Below, piece after piece: positions 33,616 through 46,964 of a stretch of 64,000 nt of DNA. The position numbers were made by a program, and so were the translations under genes. A model generated the notes under the pieces. The model was not told the DNA's origin. It ran no database searches and saw only the letters and a program-made list of their open reading frames with translations. The stretch's first letter is position 1, and every line of letters starts with the position of its first letter. Source of the stretch: Coptis chinensis (lineage: Eukaryota; Streptophyta; Magnoliopsida; Ranunculales; Ranunculaceae); NCBI GenBank assembly GCA_015680905.1, contig CM027378.1, positions 78,583,501 to 78,647,500 of the forward strand, given 5' to 3'.

Positions 33616-36600
33616 ATGATAGGTCCTATTTGTATTTGGAATGTGAGGGGAGCTAATGATCTATTAAAAGCAAAGGAAATTAATAAGGTGAGGGTAGATA
33701 AGAAGCTGTGTATCTTTGGTTTACTGGAAATGAAAGTTAAGTATCCGAAGTATGATATCATAAGAAATATTTGCTGCCCTTCCTGGGAGCATATTGATAA
33801 CTATGGCAGGAGTCAGTCAGGCAGAATTTGGGTTTGCTGGGATCCAAATGTTATTAAAGTGGTTCTTTTAACATAGTCAGAACAGTTTATACATTGTAGA
33901 GTTACCTATCTTCCAGAAGCAAAAGACTTTTTACTCACAGTGGTATATGCGAGTAACTCATTACAAGAAAGGAGAGAGTTGTGGAAAGAGGTGATAGGCA
34001 TACAAAAATTGATACAGAAGCCATGGTGTGTAGCAGGAGATTTCAACAACATATTGACTGCAGATGAAAGGTTAGGTGGAGAACCAATGCATCCGAATGA
34101 AGCGGCTGATTTTAATATATGTCTTGAAATCACGGGGTACATGGGACATCAAGTCTACAAGATTCTTTTATACGTGGTGGAATAAATCCATTGGAACAGC
34201 CAGAGTCATGTCGAGGATAGATAGATGCCTGGTTAATAATTTGTGGCTAACTCGCTACCCACAAACTATAGCTGAATTTTTGCCGCAAGGAGTCTCGGAT
34301 CACTCTCCAATGCTGCTAACATGGAATGACTTCTCTAAAAAACCCACTCCTTTCAGATTTCGCAATTTTTGGGTTTATCAGACAGAGTTTAAGACTATGC
34401 TAGAGGATGTCTGGGGAATAGAAATCGCTAATAATCCGATGTATAAGTTGATGTAGAAACTCAAGTTACTAAAGGATAGGATTCGACCATGGGCACGGAG
34501 AAACTTATCCAATCTACATGAGAGAGTAAATGTAGCAAGGCAGATACTACAAGATGCTCAGGTTTTGCTCCAAAATAAGTCTGATGATGTCATGCTAGGA
34601 GAGGTAGAAAGGGAGGCCATGCAGAAATATATCAATCTCAATTTGAGCGTGACGATATATGGACCGTAAATCGAGGAAAAGTGGATGCTAGATGGCGACA
34701 GATGCACAAGTTATTTTTTCAATTGATTGAAGGAAAAAATAGCTAAGAAAGGTATATGGACTATTGTCAATGAAAATGGGGAGACAGTCCATGGACAGGC
34801 AGAAGTGGCAGGGATCATTGTTGACTATTTCACCAGGATGTTGGGCATTGCAGCAGCACCAGTTAGGGAAAGAGAGTTCTTCATGGATTTGAAAGTTCGG
34901 AATACTATTGAAGCGACTCTGTGTGATGTTCTAGAAGCCGAGGTGACGGGGGCGGAGATAAGAAAGGTAATTTTTTATATGGAGAATAACAAAGTGCCTG
35001 GACCTGATGGGTTTAATCCATTTTTCTTCAAAAAGTGCTGGGAAACAGTGGGAGACGATGTCATAAAAGCAGTCCAAAATTTCTTCAGAAACTTTAAGAT
35101 GCCACGGGGTATAAATGCAACTTTCTTGTGCCTCATTCCAAAGGTGAGCAATCCTTCAAGAGTGGAAGATTTTCGTCCTATTGCACTGTGCAACACGATA
35201 TACAAGTGTATCTCCAAAGTAATCACTTCTAGAATGCAACTGGTGATTTCTGACCTTGTTCATGAGAATCAGTCTGCTTTCATCCCAGGTAGATCTATAC
35301 AAGACAACATTCTCATGGCGCATGAAGTGTTAAGAGGGTACAATAGAAAACATGGTACGCCCAGATGTTCTATCAAACTAGATATCAGGAAGGCATATGA
35401 TACGGTCAGTTGGCAATCAATTCTTTACCTACTAGAGAGATTTGGATTTCCCCTGAAGATGCGCCGATGGATTCAAATGTGCATCAGTTCGCCATTCTAT
35501 TCTGTCTTGGTGAATGGGTCGCATGAAGGGTTTTTTGCTGGAGGGAGAGGGTTGAGACAGGGTGACCCCATGTCGCCATATCTTTTTGTGTTTGTCATGG
35601 AAATTCTGGGTATTGTAATCAGGGAGAGTATTGATTCAAAACTCATGCGCTACCATTCAAAATGCAAGAGAACTTTGTTGACGCATTTGGCCTTCGCGGA
35701 TGATGTCCTTATATTCTTCAAAGGGGAAGTAAGTTCTATTGAATCCCTCAGGGAGTGCTTGCATATCTTTAGTGAAGCGTCTGGCCTGAGTATTAACTCT
35801 CAAAAGACTACAATCATGACGGATGCCATGGAGCAACAAGAAGCAACAGTATTGTCTCAGTTACTGGGGCTGGAACTAGTGAAACCGCCAGTGAGATATC
35901 TCGGACTCCCACTTTTTTCTGATCGGCTGGGTATCAAAGACTGTCAACCTTTGATCGAGAGGATAACTTGTAGAATCAAGGATTGGAAAGCTAAACTATT
36001 ATCCCATGCAGGTAGATTACAATTGATTCTGTCGGTTTTGAGCTCGCTAAATATCTATTGGGCTCGTACATTCATTCTGCCTTTAATGGTCCTAGAACAA
36101 GTGGAGAAGATATGTGCCACTTTTCTCTGGAGTGGGACAGAAGCAAAGAGATGCGTGCATCAAGCAAGTTTGAGCACTATATGCAAAAAAAAGGAGGAGG
36201 GTGGGTTAGGCATGATGAATTTGAAAATATGGAATAAGGGTGCTCAGTGTGGGTTACTGTTCAAGATAGCAAGTAAAGACAGAAGTGTCTGGGTCAACTG
36301 GATTTGGGAGAATCAGATGAGAAGTAAGTACCTGTGGACCATGCCAATTCCAGCTGATTGTTCATGGTCATGGAGAAACATCTTGAAGTGTCGGAAAGAA
36401 GCAAGAGAGCTGATTAGATACTCGATCTCTAATGGCGAAGATACGCTACTCTGGCATGACATTTGGTGTGATAGTAGCCCATTACTCAACAATGCTCAAG
36501 CAATAGCAGAAATTTAGCTACCTCTCAATGCGACAGTGAAGGAACTCGTGTCAAATGGCGAGTGGAATAATACAATGAATGAGTTGCAGTGTCAAAACCT

Positions 36601-37779
36601 CAGAGAAGATATCCTGAGCACACTAATTAATCGCCACCTTGCTAGAGACCGAGTGGTGTGGCTTCCTCATCATAGTGGGTCCTTCACCTCTAACAGTGCA
36701 TATCAAGCTTTGAGTAGACAAAGGGAAAAAGTAAAGTGGCAGAGACTGGTATGGGGCCGACTGGTAATCCCTCGGCATTCTTTCACTTGTTGGCAACTGT
36801 TCTCCAACAGTCTTTCTACCCAAGACAGGTTAGTACAAAAAAAGATACTCTCTCACTCTTCTTGTTGCTTGTGTCAGCAAAGTAGGGAATACTCTAATCA
36901 TCTTTACTTTGATTGCACGTACTCTCGCGAGATCATCAATGGAATCAAACAGATTTTGGGTATAGCTACGGATAGAAGGAATTCCAATAGAGAATGGTCG
37001 TCTATTCTGAGATTATGCAGGGGCTCGAGCTGGGTGACCGAAATATATAAGAGCTTCATTTGCGCCGATTGATGGAATCTGGAAAGAAGCCCGAAATCGG
37101 CGTAGGTTTCAAAATCGGAAAGACCAAAGATCGCTGGTTTTGAGAAGAGTCCTAAGGAATATGAAAACCTACATCCGGTACAAGTATTGGAAATGGAGGA
37201 CACGGTGAAGCGAAGGGTTGGCTCGGGCTATCGGCATCCGTGTCAAGTTCAAAGAAGCGACAAACAAAGATCGCCAATGGATCCCGCCAGAACAAGATCG
37301 AGTCAAGCTGAATACGGATGGGTCAATGATAGGAGAGGGTACAGGGCATGGTGGAGCAACCAGGAATTGCAAGGGAGAAGTTCTGACAGCGTTTTCTGGT
37401 AGTGGTGGCGAGCGGTCAGTCCTATTCTAGGAGCTGAAAGCTATCGAGGTTGGGCTGGGCAGATGCATAGAGATGGGTTTTGGGAATGTAGATGTGGCGT
37501 CAGACTCACTTCTAGCAATCCAAATGATAACAAAACTGGCAAAGCCACCTTGGAACTGTCTCGATGTGGTAACTCATATCTTAGAAATGTCGTCCAACTT
37601 TATAAGCTGTATTTTTGTACATGTATATCGGGAGACCAATAGAGTCGCAGATCATCTTACAGGACTCTCTAGATCCCATGTAAGGGATATTTTGCATGTT
37701 GGTCCTCCTCTAGAGAGAGATTTATATAAGTTTGTCGAGGAGGATGCAGCGGGTAACATATATGTAAGATTTGGTTGAT
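33616..37779 (+). pseudogene. L1 ORF2: endonuclease, reverse transcriptase, RNase H
   Basis: It opens directly after ORF1 with MIGPICIWNVRGANDLLKAK, the N-terminus of the APE-like endonuclease. WCVAGDFNNILTADERLGG and FLPQGVSDHSPMLLTW are later endonuclease motifs. The reverse transcriptase lies at 34727-36517: VPGPDGFNPFFFKKCW, NQSAFIPGRSIQDNIL, IKLDIRKAYDTVSW, LRQGDPMSPYLF and the catalytic LAFADDVLIF (residues 321-330 of that frame). A zinc-binding RVT domain follows (36536-37072). Then comes RNase H (KLNTDGSM, VASDSLLAI, HVYRETNRVADHL). Breaks include stops at 33874-33876, 34454-34456, 36515-36517 and about 37428, plus frameshifts near 34150 and 37200. The segment 34457-34726 has no single open frame. 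Confidence 0.92.
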
Positions 37780-38373
37780 TAATGCAGGTAGGGGTCTGCC
37801 TAACCCCAGCTTAAAATTTAAAAAAAAAATGATTCATCTTCTCCTAAATTCGAAAGTTGAATTTGAACTTTTGATATTTGCCCAATGTTCAAACTTGAAT
37901 ATGTGAAATTGATGTTGAACTCATAAGTTTGTATTAATATCTCTCAAATTCCTATAAAAGTTAAAAGAAAATATAAACAAAATACAAAAATATTAGAGAT
38001 AGAGTTTTGAAATTATGCGGGTCAACGGGGTTGGGTCAACAACTTTTGACACGATGCGGGTCGGGCGACTTGACGGGTCGGATTTGAGCATAGAACCTAT
38101 ACCCATAGCCCGACCACGTAAAAATGGTGGCGGGGCGGGGCGGGTCTGTTTTCGGGTCGGTGTGGGTTTGGGTTGCGGGTGAAGACCGGGTACCCTACCG
38201 GATGATGGGTCAACGGTTTTTTTTTACACTCCTATATATGCCTAAATCACTTGTTGATTATTAGATTTTGTTATATGAATACTAGCCTATTTGCATGCTC
38301 CATGAGCGTGTTATGCATGGCATTCTATCTACAACACAGATTCCTATATAATTTATAAACCATCACTTATGAG

Positions 38374-38396
38374 TTTTTTTTTTTTTTTTTTTTTTT
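38374..38396. repeat. Poly(T) run
   Basis: An uninterrupted run of 23 T between the hAT copy B and the copia element. It may be the A-tail of an old minus-strand retroposon, but no body was recognised. Confidence 0.8.
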
Positions 38397-38478
38397 ATGA
38401 TTTATGGCCTTTTGCAATAGTTTAAACAAATTTCATGTATAGATTAATATGCGAACTCTGAAAAAAAATGGGAGGAAG

Positions 38479-38915
38479 TGTAAGGAAATTATATTTTCTT
38501 TTCTTCCCCTAAATATGGTCATTATAGGAATTCCAATATTTTAGGATATATGCTAAATATCGGTTTCTATATTGTACAATATTGTGCAATATCCTCTGCC
38601 TTGATGGACGGCTGAGATTAATGAAACCCTAATTAGTAGAATCGGTCCTCTCTCCACCTATAAGTAAAAGCTTTTGTTCATCACAAAACTACTTCACAAA
38701 ATTCAACACATTAAGATTTGAAGGCAAGGAGAGAGAAACAGATCTATTCTCTGGCGATTAAAGCATTCAATCAATAACAACATCAGACAGCAGTATCGAC
38801 AAGCTCTCTACATCAGGATATCTAGAGGTAACATTTACATTGTTTTTTTATTAATCCTACATGTGATTATTATGTAGTTCAGGATCTTAGGATTCATGTT
38901 AAGAAATATCTAACA
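38479..38915 (+). repeat. Left LTR of the copia element (437 bp)
   Basis: Begins TGTAAGGAAATTATATTTTC and ends AAATATCTAACA, the TG...CA limits usual for LTRs. Confidence 0.95.
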
Positions 38916-41900
38916 TGTGGTATCGGAGTTTTGTTTTAGAACACATGATAGTCCATTAGTTAGGATTACTTTGGATTGCCATAATCGGCATATGTAGATC
39001 CGTTTCTAACTCTGTTTTGCAGCAATTTATCGATCCAACTATTATGGTATGCATAAATGGTTTATGTTTAATTTATTCCGCAATTTTAATTAATGCACGA
39101 CCGTTTGATCGTGAGAAATCAATGTAATAGTTAAATATATTTGTGAATACGATAATTTTTATTTTTATTTTATTTTATTATTTTATTATTATTTATTTTA
39201 TTATTTTTTATTTTTTGGTCAGTACGGTTAGGTTTCACCATAGTGACCCTAACTATTAAACACTGAATTTTGGCCCTAGTAGTACCATCATGATGTTTAC
39301 AATACATATTGTTCAAACGCATGAAGCTTTTAATCGCCCACAGGCGGATTATATGTATACATCCAAACAATGATTAAGGAGTGTTTTGTTCGCACGTAGA
39401 CCAAGGATATTCACAGATCTTAATTAGGAGAAACATCACTCAATTTTTATCACCTTGAATATGACGACCTTAGATGGTATAATGTGTAGAAATTATGGTG
39501 ACTACCCACTGGAGCACCTAAATTTTATGTCGTATATATTCATACACGTGTTGTTTTAATTAAAAGCCTTATTGTATCTCTATTTGTAGTTATCATACCT
39601 ACCAATCTAAATTCGCATGCTACCTCTGTCACTAAGCTCAATGGAACCAACTTCTTAGAATGGAAAGAGCAAGTTGAGTTCACATTGGGGGTACTTGAAC
39701 TGGATATGGCTCTTCTTAATGGTAAGCCACCTCCACTTACTGCCGAAAGTACCGCTGAGGAAAAGAATCTCCTTATTACTTGGGAGAGGTCTGACAGACT
39801 AAGCATTATGTTTTTGCGAATGACTATTGCTACCAACATCAAAACATCCCTTCCTAAATTTGAGAATGCTAAGGACTACATGCAGTCCATTCAAGATAGG
39901 TTTAAGATTATATTGCAGACAAATCTCTTGCTGGGAAACTAATGGCAGATCTTACAACCATGAAGTTTGATGGCACTCGCTCAATGCATGAGCATGTCAT
40001 TTAGATGACCAACCTTGCAACAAAACTAAAGAATTTGGGACTATCAGTGGATGAGGCTTTTCTCGTCCAATTTATCTTGAATAGTTTACCTCCTCAGTAC
40101 GGGTCTTTCCAAATTCATTACAACACTATTACAGACAAGTGGACAATGAATGAATTGGCTAACAAACTAGTTCAAGAGGAGGCTAGGCTAAATCAACAAG
40201 GTATTAAAGTAGCTTATCTCGTTCAAGGAGCTGGACACAAAGCTGGGAGAAAGCATAATTCAAGCCATAAAAGGGCACCACCTAGATCTAATGAGGCTAG
40301 TCAAAACCCCAAGAAGACAAAGAAGGAAGACGTATGCAAATTTTGCAAGAAACCTGGACACTTTCAGGCAGACTGCACTAAATGCAAATAATGGTTCGAA
40401 AAGAAAGGTAACCCCATGGGTTTCATAAGTTATTTCGAATCAAATCTTACTTTTGCTTCTTCTGATACTTGGTGGATTGACACCGGTGCTAATGTTCATG
40501 TTTCCAACTCAATACAGGGATTCCTTACGATCCAAACCACAAACCCAAGTGAGAACTTCCTCTTCATGGGAAACAAAGACAAAGCTCCAGTTGAAGCTAT
40601 TGGAACCTTTCGTCTTGTTTTAGATAGCGGTTATCAGTTAGACTTATGTCAAACTCTTTATGTTCCGTCTATTTCCCGTAATTTGGTTTCAGTAAGTGCA
40701 CTTGATAAAGTTGGTTATTCGTTTGAAGTAGGAAATGGTATTTTCAGCTTATTCAAAAATTCTAGTCGAATTGTTTCTGGAATTTTGATTGAAGGTCTAT
40801 ACAAGTTTCATCTTGATAATCAAATTGCTGAAACCCATCTTACCCTACATTCTAAGGAAACAAAACGAGAGTCATCTTCAAATGACTCTTATTTCTTGTG
40901 GCATAAAAGACTGGGTCACATATCCAGTAAAAGAATCAAATGATTAGTAAAAGATGGTGTCCTTCCGGAGCTAAATTTTACTAATATTAAAGTATGTGTG
41001 GATTGTATTAAAGGAAAAACAACAAAACACACAAAGAAAGGAGCCACAAGAAGTACCCAGCTTCTTGAAATAATTCATACAGATAGTTGCGGATCTTTTG
41101 ACATTCCTTTGGGAGAGAAAAGTATTTCATTACCTTTATTGATGATTGCTCATGTTACTGTTATCTATACTTGTTGCATGACAAATCTCAGTCTATAGAT
41201 GCTGTACAAGTGTTCATTATTGAAGTCGAACGGCAACTAGACAGAAAAGTGAAAATCATAAGGTCTGATAGAGGTGGTGAGTTTTATGGAAGGTATGACG
41301 AAACAGGACAACATCCTGGACCTTTCGCATAACTACTTCAAAAGCATGGAATTGTTGCCCAATACACAACGCCTGGTTCCCCATGGCAGAATGGTATAGC
41401 TGAAAGGCGAAATCGTACATATATGGAAATGGTTAGATCCATGATGAGTCATGCTAACTTACCTATATCCTTATGGATGGATGCTCTATGCACAGCTGTT
41501 TATATCTTGAACAGGGTTCCCAGTAAAGTAGTTCCAAAAACACCTTTTGAACTATGGAAAGGATGGAAACCTAGTTTAAGACATCTCCAAGTATGGGGTT
41601 GTCCAGCTGAGGCTAGAATCTACAATCCACATGAAAAGAAATTGGACTTTAAAACGATTAGTGGTTACTTTATAGGTTACCCAGAAAAGTCCAAAGGATT
41701 TAGGTTCTACTGTCCTAACCATAGTACGAGAATTGTTGAAACCAATAATGCCAAATTCTTTGAGAATGGCGAAATTAGTGGGAGTAATAAAACTCAAGAT
41801 GTGATCATTCAGGAAATAAGGGTACCTATTATTTTTCCCTCTATTCCGAAAGATGTTGGAAACCCTCCCGTTGTTGAACCTTTTCACAATGAGGAAAACC

Positions 41901-44019
41901 CAATAAATGATCAACAACTCCATAATGATATTATCGCCAACCAACACATGGATGAAGCACCAGAGGAACCAGCATTAAGAAGGTCTCAAAGAGAAAAGAG
42001 ATCCGCTATTTCCAATGATTACATGCTTTACCAAGTTGAATCTGAAGAATGGACAATTAAAGACCCGGGTTCTTATTCACAAGCCATTAAGGATGTTAAT
42101 TCTAGTAAATGGATTGATGCCATGAAGGATGAACTGAAATCTATGGATGAAAATCAAGTATGGAAAGTTGTTCAATTGCCTCCAGGACACAAACCAGTTG
42201 GTTGTAAATGGGTCTTCAAGACCGAACGCAACTGTAAAGGCAATATTGAACGATATAAAGCTAGACTTGTTGCCAAAGGTTTCAATCAGAAAGAAGGCAT
42301 TGATTATACTGAGACATTTTCCCCTGTGTCCAGGAAGGATTCTCTTAGAATCATCATGGCATTAGTAGCTCACTATAATCTCGAGTTACATCAAATGGAT
42401 GTGAAAACCGCCTTTCTTAATGGAAACTTAGATGAAAAAGTCTACATGAGTCAACCTGAAGGCTTCAAAATTGAAGGTCAGGAAGACATGGTCTGCAAAC
42501 TTAAGAAATCAATATATGGACTGAAACAAGCTTCGAGGCAGTGGTATCTAAAGTTTCATGAAATCATTACTCAATTCAATTTCAAAGAAAACATAGTTGA
42601 CCCTTGCATATATCTCAAGATCAGTGGGAGTAAGTTTATATTTTTGGTTCTGTATGTTGATGATATATTACTGGCTAGTAGCAACCTTGGTTTATTACAT
42701 GCTACAAAGGATTATCTCTTTGAGAACTTTGAAATGAAAATATGGGTGAGGCTTCTTATGTGATAGGAATAGAAATATTTCGTGATAGGTCACTTGGTAT
42801 TTTGGGATTGTCTCAGAAAGCATATATTGACAAAGTTCTAGAGCGATTTGGCATGATGACATGTTCCTCTAGCCCTATTCCACTGCATAAAGGAGACAAG
42901 CTTGATCTTGAGCAGTGTCCACAGAATCCTTTGGAACGTAAAGAAATGGGAAAATATCCTTATGCTTCTCTTGTAGGGAGTTTGATGTATGCACGGGTCT
43001 GTACTAGACTTGACATTAGTCATGTTGTTGGCATACTGGGTAGATTTTAGAGTAACCCAGGAATTGCTCATTGGAAAGTTGCAAAGAAAGTGCTGAGATA
43101 CCTCAAGGGAACAAGAAATTATATGCTCACATACAAAAAATCAAATCACCTACAGGTGATTGGTTATTCAGATTCAGATTTTGCTGGATGTCCTGACACT
43201 AGACTTTGCACTTTTGGCTATGTGTATCTCTTATGTGGAGGTGCAATATCATGGAAAAGCCAGAAATATGAGTTGCTTTACACATCCACCATGATGGCTG
43301 AATATGTGGCATGTTATGAGGCTACAATTCAGGGAACATGGTTGCGCAATTTTGTCTCTCAATTCGACACTTTGAGTTTCATCTCTAAGCCATTAACACT
43401 CTATTGTGACAATGAAGTTGCAACCTTCTTCTCCAAGCATGACAGGATATCTAAGGGAGCCAAACACATGGACCTTAAATATCTATCACTGAAGCAAGAT
43501 GTTAAATTAAAGAAAATTGTCATTGACTCTATACGTACAGATTACATGGTCGCACACATATTCACGAAAGGACTACCTCCAAAGATATTTCAGGGACATA
43601 CTAAAAGCATGGGTCTTGAAGATAGTTCTTAATTATCATTTTCTGCTTTTATTTCTGTACTTGTATTTGACATTTATTGAGCTCTTAAAACAATTCTACA
43701 TCTACGATTTCTGTTTTCCATTGTGCACACATTTACGTTTGGATGAATGATAACAGAAATAGTCTTTAAACAAAGACATTACGAGACCATTACGTAAATA
43801 TCCTATTACGGTCTAACTATATAAAAGTTGTAAATGACGTAGTACATGGAAGTAAGCATGTTACAAAATAATGTGTGCACGCCATGACTCCCATTGACAA
43901 CCGAATTAGCCACGACACTTATGATAACCGACTAAAGAAGTATTTAGCATATAATGCGCGCCTTATGATTCCTAAAATGAAATCACTGATGGATCTTCCT
44001 ATCGACCAAGTGGGAGACT

Positions 44020-44472
44020 GTAAGGAAATTATATTTTCTTTCCTTCCCCTAAATATGGTCATTATAGGAAATCCAATAATTTAGGATATATGCTAAATAT
44101 CGGTTTCTATATTGCACAATATTGTGCAATATTCTCTGCCTTGATGGACGGCTGAGATTAAGGAAACCCTAATTGGTAGAATCGGTCCTCTCTCCACCTA
44201 TAAGTAAAGCTTTTGTTCATCACAAAACTATTTCACAAAATTCAACACATTAAGATTTGTAGGCAAAGAGAGAGAAACAAATCTATTCTCTGGCGATTAA
44301 AGCATTCAATCAATAACATTCAATCAATAACAACATCAGACAGCAGAATCAGCAAGCTCTCTGCATTAGGATGTCTAGAGGTAACATTTACATTGTTTTT
44401 TTATTATTCCTAGCTACATGTGATTATTATGTAGTTCACGATCTTAGGATTCATGTTAAGAAATATCTAACA
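44020..44472 (+). repeat. Right LTR of the copia element (453 bp)
   Basis: Same limits as the left LTR. It is longer mainly because of one small internal duplication (CATTCAATCAATAA twice). A strong match throughout. Confidence 0.95.
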
Positions 44473-44706
44473 GGAATAACCGAAAAACTAATAAGAAGAT
44501 GGTAAGAAAGAGCCAAAAAGGAAAGAAGGAGAGGGAGCACGTACGGAAATAGGTGTCTACTTTTTGTTGTTTCCTATTTTCATTTATTTGACTTTTTAAT
44601 AGGTGTCATAGATGTTGGGAATGAAGACAAATTTTGGGGACCACGTTATTTTTTTTATGATAATGGGTCGAGTTAGAGTTAGGTATATGTCCATTTCCAT
44701 GAGTAC

Positions 44707-45567
44707 AATTTATTGTTGCAATTTGGGATGGACTACAATACATGGCCCATCACAAACAAAAGTTGCGAAATCATCTCTTATTGGATGGATTGGAATGACG
44801 TGGCAGAAAATAAAAAAATAAAATAACACCAAAAAACTGCGAGAAAATAAACAAATTCTTCTCTTTTCGTTTCTCTCTCCACATTTCTCCGATTCCCCAC
44901 TCTTTCCTCTTCTGCGAAAAACAGGAAAAAAAAACCAATAAAATGTTGCACAAATACGTTAGGGTGATGCATCACCTCCATTTGGTTAATGACTTGTGAA
45001 CATTTCTAGCACGAATTGGTTATTGTTTCAGCACCCACCCTTAAGTTTTCTTATCCGAAAATTTGGGGTATGGCTCCAAGCATAAAGTTTCTTCCTCGAC
45101 AATTTCTCCGCAACCTCTCTGAAGTCGATTACCCATCAATGACTTTGTAACTTTAGATCGACTCGTTGTTTACAATTATAAAATCTTCAAATTGTGAACT
45201 TTGTAACTTCAATATGCTTTCATTTTGATCTTCAAAGTCCAATCCTAATAAACGTTCACAAACTTATAAACATTGATAATAGTTTGGTATTTCTTCTGCA
45301 CCAACACATTTTAGTGGGGTTTTTTTTTTTTTTTTTTGGTTTTAATTTGCAGAAGAGAAAGGAGTGGGGAATCGGGGAAATGAGGAGAGAGAAACAAGAA
45401 GAGAAGAATTTGCTTATTTTCTCGCGGTTTCTTGGTGTTATTTCATTCTTTTATTTTCAGCCACGTCATTCCAATCCAACCAATAAGAGATGACTTCGCA
45501 ACTTTTGTTTGTGCTGGACCATGTGTTGTAGTCGCGCCCATTTGGGATTGGGTTGTGCAATTCAATA
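44707..45567. mobile_element. Fold-back element with about 250-270 bp inverted arms
   Basis: 44707-44960 and 45290-45567 are inverted copies. Shared blocks include CACAAACAAAAGTTGCGAA, TCATCTCTTATTGG, GGAATGACGTGGC and CCCCACTC. The arms surround about 330 bp of non-coding DNA. The right arm is enlarged by a poly(T) run at 45319. The outer ends and target duplication could not be fixed. No coding capacity is seen, so this is a MITE-like or fold-back element. Confidence 0.8.
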
Positions 45568-46014
45568 AAAAAAGAAAGGGCAAAATGGGAAAAAATTAAT
45601 GATGTGATGAATATACTGTTACACTCTCCGTTTTCTTTAAAAAAATAAAGACTAGCCTTGTGCACGTGGCAAGCCACGTTTTTTTAACACTTTTTTTTTA
45701 AATTTTAGTGGAGCAGAGCCCACATGAGTTGACAAAATCACTTTTTTTGTTTTTTTTTAAAAAAAAAAAGACTTCAAACTTTGCCAGCGTATTTGATGAA
45801 ATCTACAGAGCTGCCACCGTTTTGCCCACAAAAAACAAATAACGATGCTATGAAATTGCCACCGTGACAGAACAGAATCTACTATTGTTCGCACCTCAGA
45901 TTTTTTATACTGTTTAGATTTAGATGTATGAACATATTAGCCTTTGTTCTCACATGCACCCTTTTCAGCTTAGTTTATTTAGTTGGGTTGTAAGTATTAA
46001 ACCTACGATAATGG
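45568..46014. other. Intergenic DNA, nothing recognised
   Basis: A/T-rich tracts without recognisable features. Confidence 0.45.
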
Positions 46015-46690
46015 AATTTAAGGGTGTCAATGGGTACCCGTTTAACCGGAACTATAGAAAAAATCATGGTTATATATAGTTCCTAATTTTATGAACTATT
46101 TTAAAATGGTTACTAAAAAAATCGGACCGGTATATATAGAACCAGAACCGAATAGTTTTTTAAGCAAAAGAATTGCACCATAATCGAAACTGGACTGGAA
46201 CCGAATGTTATCGTACTTTTAGCATAAAAAATATCTAAATAAAGTATATAAAAACTCAAAACGTTCATTTATATATTACTAAATTATATTTATTAGTGTA
46301 ATATGTAGTTTTCATGGTATTTAATGTTATAAATAATATAAAAATATAGCTTACAACTTTAAATATATAGTTTTACTTAACTTTATTATTGAATGATATA
46401 ATTACTTATATCAATATTTAAAAACCGACTCGTTCATGCGGTATTTTTGTGTTTTTAATTAGTACACATTTTTTAATAAGACCAATAAAAATGTGTGTAA
46501 ATAGTGAATTTCTTAATAACCAAAATGAATAACATGAATCGGAAATACCCGCTAGGAACCAATGATTATGAGTAAGGTTCCACAATTTTAAGAACCACAA
46601 ATAACAGGAACCATAATTGAAACCGCAAAATTAAATAGTTTCTGGTTCTTACAACACTAAGAACCGGACCAAAACCTCTACAATGGATTC
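46015..46690. repeat. Decayed hAT-like MITE with AACCGGA-type words
   Basis: Starts near AAGGGTGTCAATGGGTACCC and contains repeated GGAACC, AACCGGACC and ACCGAAT words near both sides with an AT-rich middle. This is the look of hAT-derived elements such as the one at 52959. No matching right end was found, so it is probably truncated. Confidence 0.45.
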
Positions 46691-46964
46691 AATATTTGCA
46701 CTTAAAAACACTATTGTAACAACTAATAAATAAATATTTAATTCTTCCCGGTTACGCCAGCAACAACTTTTCTGTTAAGTGTTAATTGTTAAGTAAGTAA
46801 AACAATTTTTTTTATTCCATCAGTAGGCTAAAAGGCAATAAGAAAATAAAAATAAATAAAAAAACGAAAACACTATACTGGCTAAAACTAAGGAAAACAT
46901 ATTAGGAAAACACTATTTTTGGTCTCTTTGTACAGTCATAATTTTTTTTTTGATTGGCATGTTC

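Larger units (their letters stand above)
31697..37829 (+). mobile_element. Nearly full-length degenerate L1 LINE, 6.1 kb
   Basis: The order is: about 235 bp of leader; ORF1 (DUF4283 plus CCHC knuckle); ORF2 with APE-type endonuclease, reverse transcriptase, a zinc-binding RVT domain and a C-terminal RNase H; a short 3' tail; and an A-run at 37820-37829. This is the standard plant L1 layout including the extra RNase H. The limits come from comparing the interrupted hAT copy B with intact copy A. No clean target duplication could be read. ORF1 has one frameshift and ORF2 several stops and frameshifts, so it is no longer active on its own. Confidence 0.93.
31234..38234. mobile_element. Non-autonomous hAT element, copy B, split by an L1
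   Basis: The ends are TAGGGGTGTAA and TTACACTCCTA. They are flanked by a perfect 8-bp duplication, TATATGCC, at 31226-31233 and 38235-38242. The 8-bp duplication and terminus identify the hAT superfamily. The left part (31234-31696) and right part (37830-38234) correspond to copy A at 9539-10385. In between sits an L1 LINE. It encodes no transposase. Confidence 0.92.
38479..44472 (+). mobile_element. Ty1/copia LTR retrotransposon fossil, 6.0 kb
   Basis: A fossil with all parts in copia order: left LTR, primer-binding site at 38918 (TGGTATCGGAG, near-match to initiator Met-tRNA), gag with CCHC knuckle (about 39.5-40.4 kb), protease (about 40.4-40.6 kb), integrase (about 40.8-41.6 kb), reverse transcriptase (about 42.0-42.8 kb), RNase H (about 42.8-43.6 kb), purine tract at 44009-44018 and right LTR. 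Flanks GGAAG (38474-38478) and GGAAT (44473-44477) are an almost perfect 5-bp target duplication. It is broken, with roughly half a dozen or more breaks across the coding region. The LTRs differ at about 4-5 percent of sites by eye. At assumed rates of 6.5e-9 to 1.3e-8 per site per year, this suggests insertion roughly 2-4 million years ago. Confidence 0.95.

Noticed and set aside
39170-39370. Minus-strand open frame rich in Lys/Asn/Ile
   Set aside because: It comes from a low-complexity A/T run inside the copia fossil leader.
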